Source: an uncultured Ruminococcus sp.
GTDB taxonomy: Bacteria; Bacillota; Clostridia; Oscillospirales; CAG-272
Length of the DNA stretch: 8,302 nt
Reading direction: 5' to 3'
Assembly: GCA_902791785.1 (NCBI GenBank)
Contig: CADAXH010000071.1
Location: 3,603 to 11,904, forward strand
The translations under genes and the position numbers were made by a program. Below, piece after piece: positions 7,880-8,302 of the stretch. The notes under the pieces are model-generated. The model was not told the DNA's origin. It ran no database searches and worked only from the letters and a program-made list of their open reading frames with translations. How positions within the stretch are numbered: position 1 is the stretch's first letter; every line of letters starts with the position of its first letter.

Positions 7880-7905
7880 CATAATGTTCTGTTTTGTTAT
7901 ATAAT
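7876..7905 (+). promoter_or_regulatory. Sigma-70/SigA-type promoter for the T-box leader
   Basis: TTGACA (7876-7881) and TATAAT (7900-7905) are both perfect consensus boxes with an 18-base spacer. Transcription should begin near 7912, just ahead of the first paired bases of the T-box leader. The -35 box overlaps the TGA stop (7877-7879) of the preceding gene, and no terminator separates the two, so upstream transcripts could also run into the leader. Confidence 0.85.
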
Positions 7906-8087
7906 CTTGTATATTAAAAAGGCAGTGATCATGGACACAGTAGAGTTTGTTGATTTGCACAGAGATTTGCCGGCTGGTGAAAGGCAAAGAAATCGGCAGG
8001 ACTTGAATTACAGCCGTGTGAGCCAGAATTATTCCGGGTGCGACCGTTATATCGCCAAAAAGGTCATAGCTGGAATGCTATGATAAA

Positions 8088-8119
8088 GCAGAGTGGTACA
8101 GCGAATTTCTCGCCTCTGC
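8088..8119 (+). promoter_or_regulatory. T-box antiterminator
   Basis: GCAGAG (8088-8093) pairs with CTCTGC (8114-8119), and GCGA (8101-8104) pairs with TCGC (8110-8113). They enclose the characteristic 7-base bulge TGGTACA (8094-8100), which captures the tRNA acceptor end. The 3' strand of this structure is the 5' half of the terminator stem, so the two folds exclude each other, as the T-box mechanism requires. Confidence 0.88.
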
Positions 8120-8170
8120 GCCTTAGGCGCGGAGGCGGGTTTTATTTTAATTAAAACAAAGAGAAATTCG
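8102..8170. repeat. 10-bp inverted repeat flanking the T-box terminator
   Basis: CGAATTTCTC (8102-8111) recurs as its exact reverse complement GAGAAATTCG (8161-8170), with 49 bases between that contain the terminator. In a read-through RNA the arms could pair and enclose the terminator hairpin. The right arm lies immediately outside the putative mobile-element end. Its meaning is unknown and chance remains possible. Confidence 0.6.
8111..8150 (+). terminator. Intrinsic terminator of the T-box leader
   Basis: CGCCTCTGCGCC (8111-8122) pairs with GGCGCGGAGGCG (8126-8137) as a 12-bp GC-rich stem with one U-G pair (8117/8131) and a TTA loop, followed by a T-rich run from 8140. On the minus strand the wobble becomes an A-C mismatch and there is no matching T-run directly next to the stem, so it is a plus-strand terminator. 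Confidence 0.93.
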
Positions 8171-8179
8171 AGTCAATAA

Positions 8180-8199
8180 CCCATGATTAAAATCACGGG
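8180..8199 (-). ncRNA. Terminal hairpin of the putative omega RNA / transposon right end
   Basis: On the minus strand CCCGTGAT and ATCATGGG form an 8-bp stem with one G-U pair around a 4-base T/A loop, followed by TTATTGAC. In TnpB systems such a stem ends the scaffold, and the guide segment begins just past the element boundary; here that would be the minus-strand bases from 8171 downward. The stem is seen; the RNA role is inferred. Confidence 0.45.
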
Positions 8200-8269
8200 C
8201 TTGAAAAAGCAAGTGAAGAAATCAGCTACAGAAGTAGATTGTTGACTACCCTAAGTCTTGAGACAAAGA

Positions 8270-8302
8270 CTACGTTGGTTTAATCATCACACCTGCGGAC
8301 GT
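8270..8302 (-). CDS. Possible C-terminal end of TnpB (last ten codons, partial)
   Basis: Entering from the right edge on the minus strand, one frame reads TSAGVMIKPT and then TAG at 8272-8270. The other two minus frames hit stops sooner. The placement, directly before a chain of hairpins and a transposon-like end, is what a tnpB 3' end would show. Ten residues carry no diagnostic motif, so this is a context-based suggestion only. The gene converges on the T-box transcript. Confidence 0.35.
   Translation of the reverse strand, partial: TSAGVMIKPT

Larger units (their letters stand above)
7921..8150 (+). promoter_or_regulatory. T-box riboswitch leader, probable tyrosine specifier
   Basis: T-box leaders bind a matching tRNA and allow read-through when it is uncharged. 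Stem I is bounded by GGC (7921-7923) and GCC (8022-8024), with a K-turn-like GA/GA step, then ACAC/GTGT (7935-7938 with 8016-8019). The specifier loop has AGTA (7939-7942) opposite GAA (8005-8007). Distal stem I shows ACAGAGA (7959-7965), TGCCG/CGGCA (7968-7972 with 7994-7998) and the apical GGTGAAAG. Stem III is TCATAGC/GCTATGA (8064-8070 with 8077-8083). The T-box AGAGTGGTACAGCG (8090-8103) differs from AGGGTGGNACCGCG at two fixed positions. The specifier is best read as TAC (8009-8011) because the following base is a purine (A8012); TTA (Leu) or ATT (Ile) are less likely register alternatives. T8097 in TGGT would pair with an A discriminator base, as in tRNA-Tyr. No target gene follows within the window. 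Confidence 0.88.
8172..8302 (-). mobile_element. Putative right end of an IS200/IS605-type (TnpB) element with omega-RNA scaffold, partial
   Basis: Read on the minus strand, the region downstream of a TAG at 8272-8270 is non-coding and holds four successive hairpins: AGTCTT/AAGACT (8254-8271), CTAC/GTAG (8226-8237), CTTG/CAAG (8200-8213) and the end-proximal stem at 8180-8199, then TTGAC (8176-8172). A run of stems after the tnpB stop, ending in a hairpin and a short cleavage motif, is the layout of IS200/IS605 right ends and of the omega RNA that guides TnpB. The end hairpin has a G-U pair on the minus strand but an A-C mismatch on the plus strand, supporting minus-strand RNA. The element body lies beyond the window, so family assignment rests on layout and recalled similarity. 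TTGAC as the exact boundary is inference. Confidence 0.5.

Noticed and set aside
7689..7904. Plus-strand 71-codon frame overlapping the dehydrogenase tail
   Set aside because: It is a shadow of the repetitive, A-rich tail in another frame, has no ribosome site of its own and runs into the promoter.
8102..8170. CRISPR-like repeat
   Set aside because: Only a single inverted pair of 10 bases exists, with no direct repeat or regular spacing.
8160..8302. Group I or group II intron, or a second riboswitch
   Set aside because: No recognisable intron core or known aptamer motif was found. The minus-strand G-U pairing in the end hairpin and the layout fit a transposon right end better.

Overview
The window looks like chromosomal DNA of a low-to-moderate GC Gram-positive bacterium, most likely a member of the Bacillota (Clostridia). 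The reasons are a MutS2 tail, a divergent clostridial-style PRPP synthetase, GGAGG-type ribosome binding sites, a T-box leader with its own terminator, and compact genes all on the plus strand. The assignment is inference from gene content; no species can be named.

Layout. (1) 2-307: the C-terminal Smr domain of a MutS2-type protein, cut by the window edge. (2) 322-4361: an L-rhamnose utilisation block, rhamnulokinase (rhaB), L-rhamnose isomerase (rhaA) and a two-domain class II aldolase. Both rhaB and rhaA are broken. rhaB lacks a short internal block and changes frame near 1213-1217. rhaA lacks its start codon, ribosome binding site and first ~20 codons, so its remaining sequence follows the rhaB stop codon directly in the same frame. 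The aldolase is intact, but its second domain has lost most active-site residues. (3) 4420-7879: a tightly packed set of three genes, a PRPP synthetase family protein, a PHP-domain phosphoesterase (4-base overlap) and an isopropylmalate-dehydrogenase-like protein (8-base gap). The last has altered metal-ligand positions and a low-complexity acidic tail. (4) 7876-8150: a strong sigma-70-type promoter whose -35 box overlaps the preceding stop codon, then a T-box leader with a clear antiterminator/terminator pair, best read as tyrosine-specific. (5) 8172-8302: a run of hairpins on the minus strand that looks like the right end and omega-RNA scaffold of an IS200/IS605-type (TnpB) element, with possibly the last ten codons of tnpB entering from the right edge.

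How it works together. The rhamnose block would convert L-rhamnose to rhamnulose (RhaA), then rhamnulose-1-phosphate (RhaB), then dihydroxyacetone phosphate plus lactaldehyde (aldolase). As read here the first two steps are disabled, either by recent gene decay or by errors in the assembly. The three-gene block has no obvious shared pathway, though the coupling suggests co-expression. The T-box should control an amino-acid-related gene immediately downstream, but the next thing downstream is the mobile-element end, so the leader appears separated from its target.
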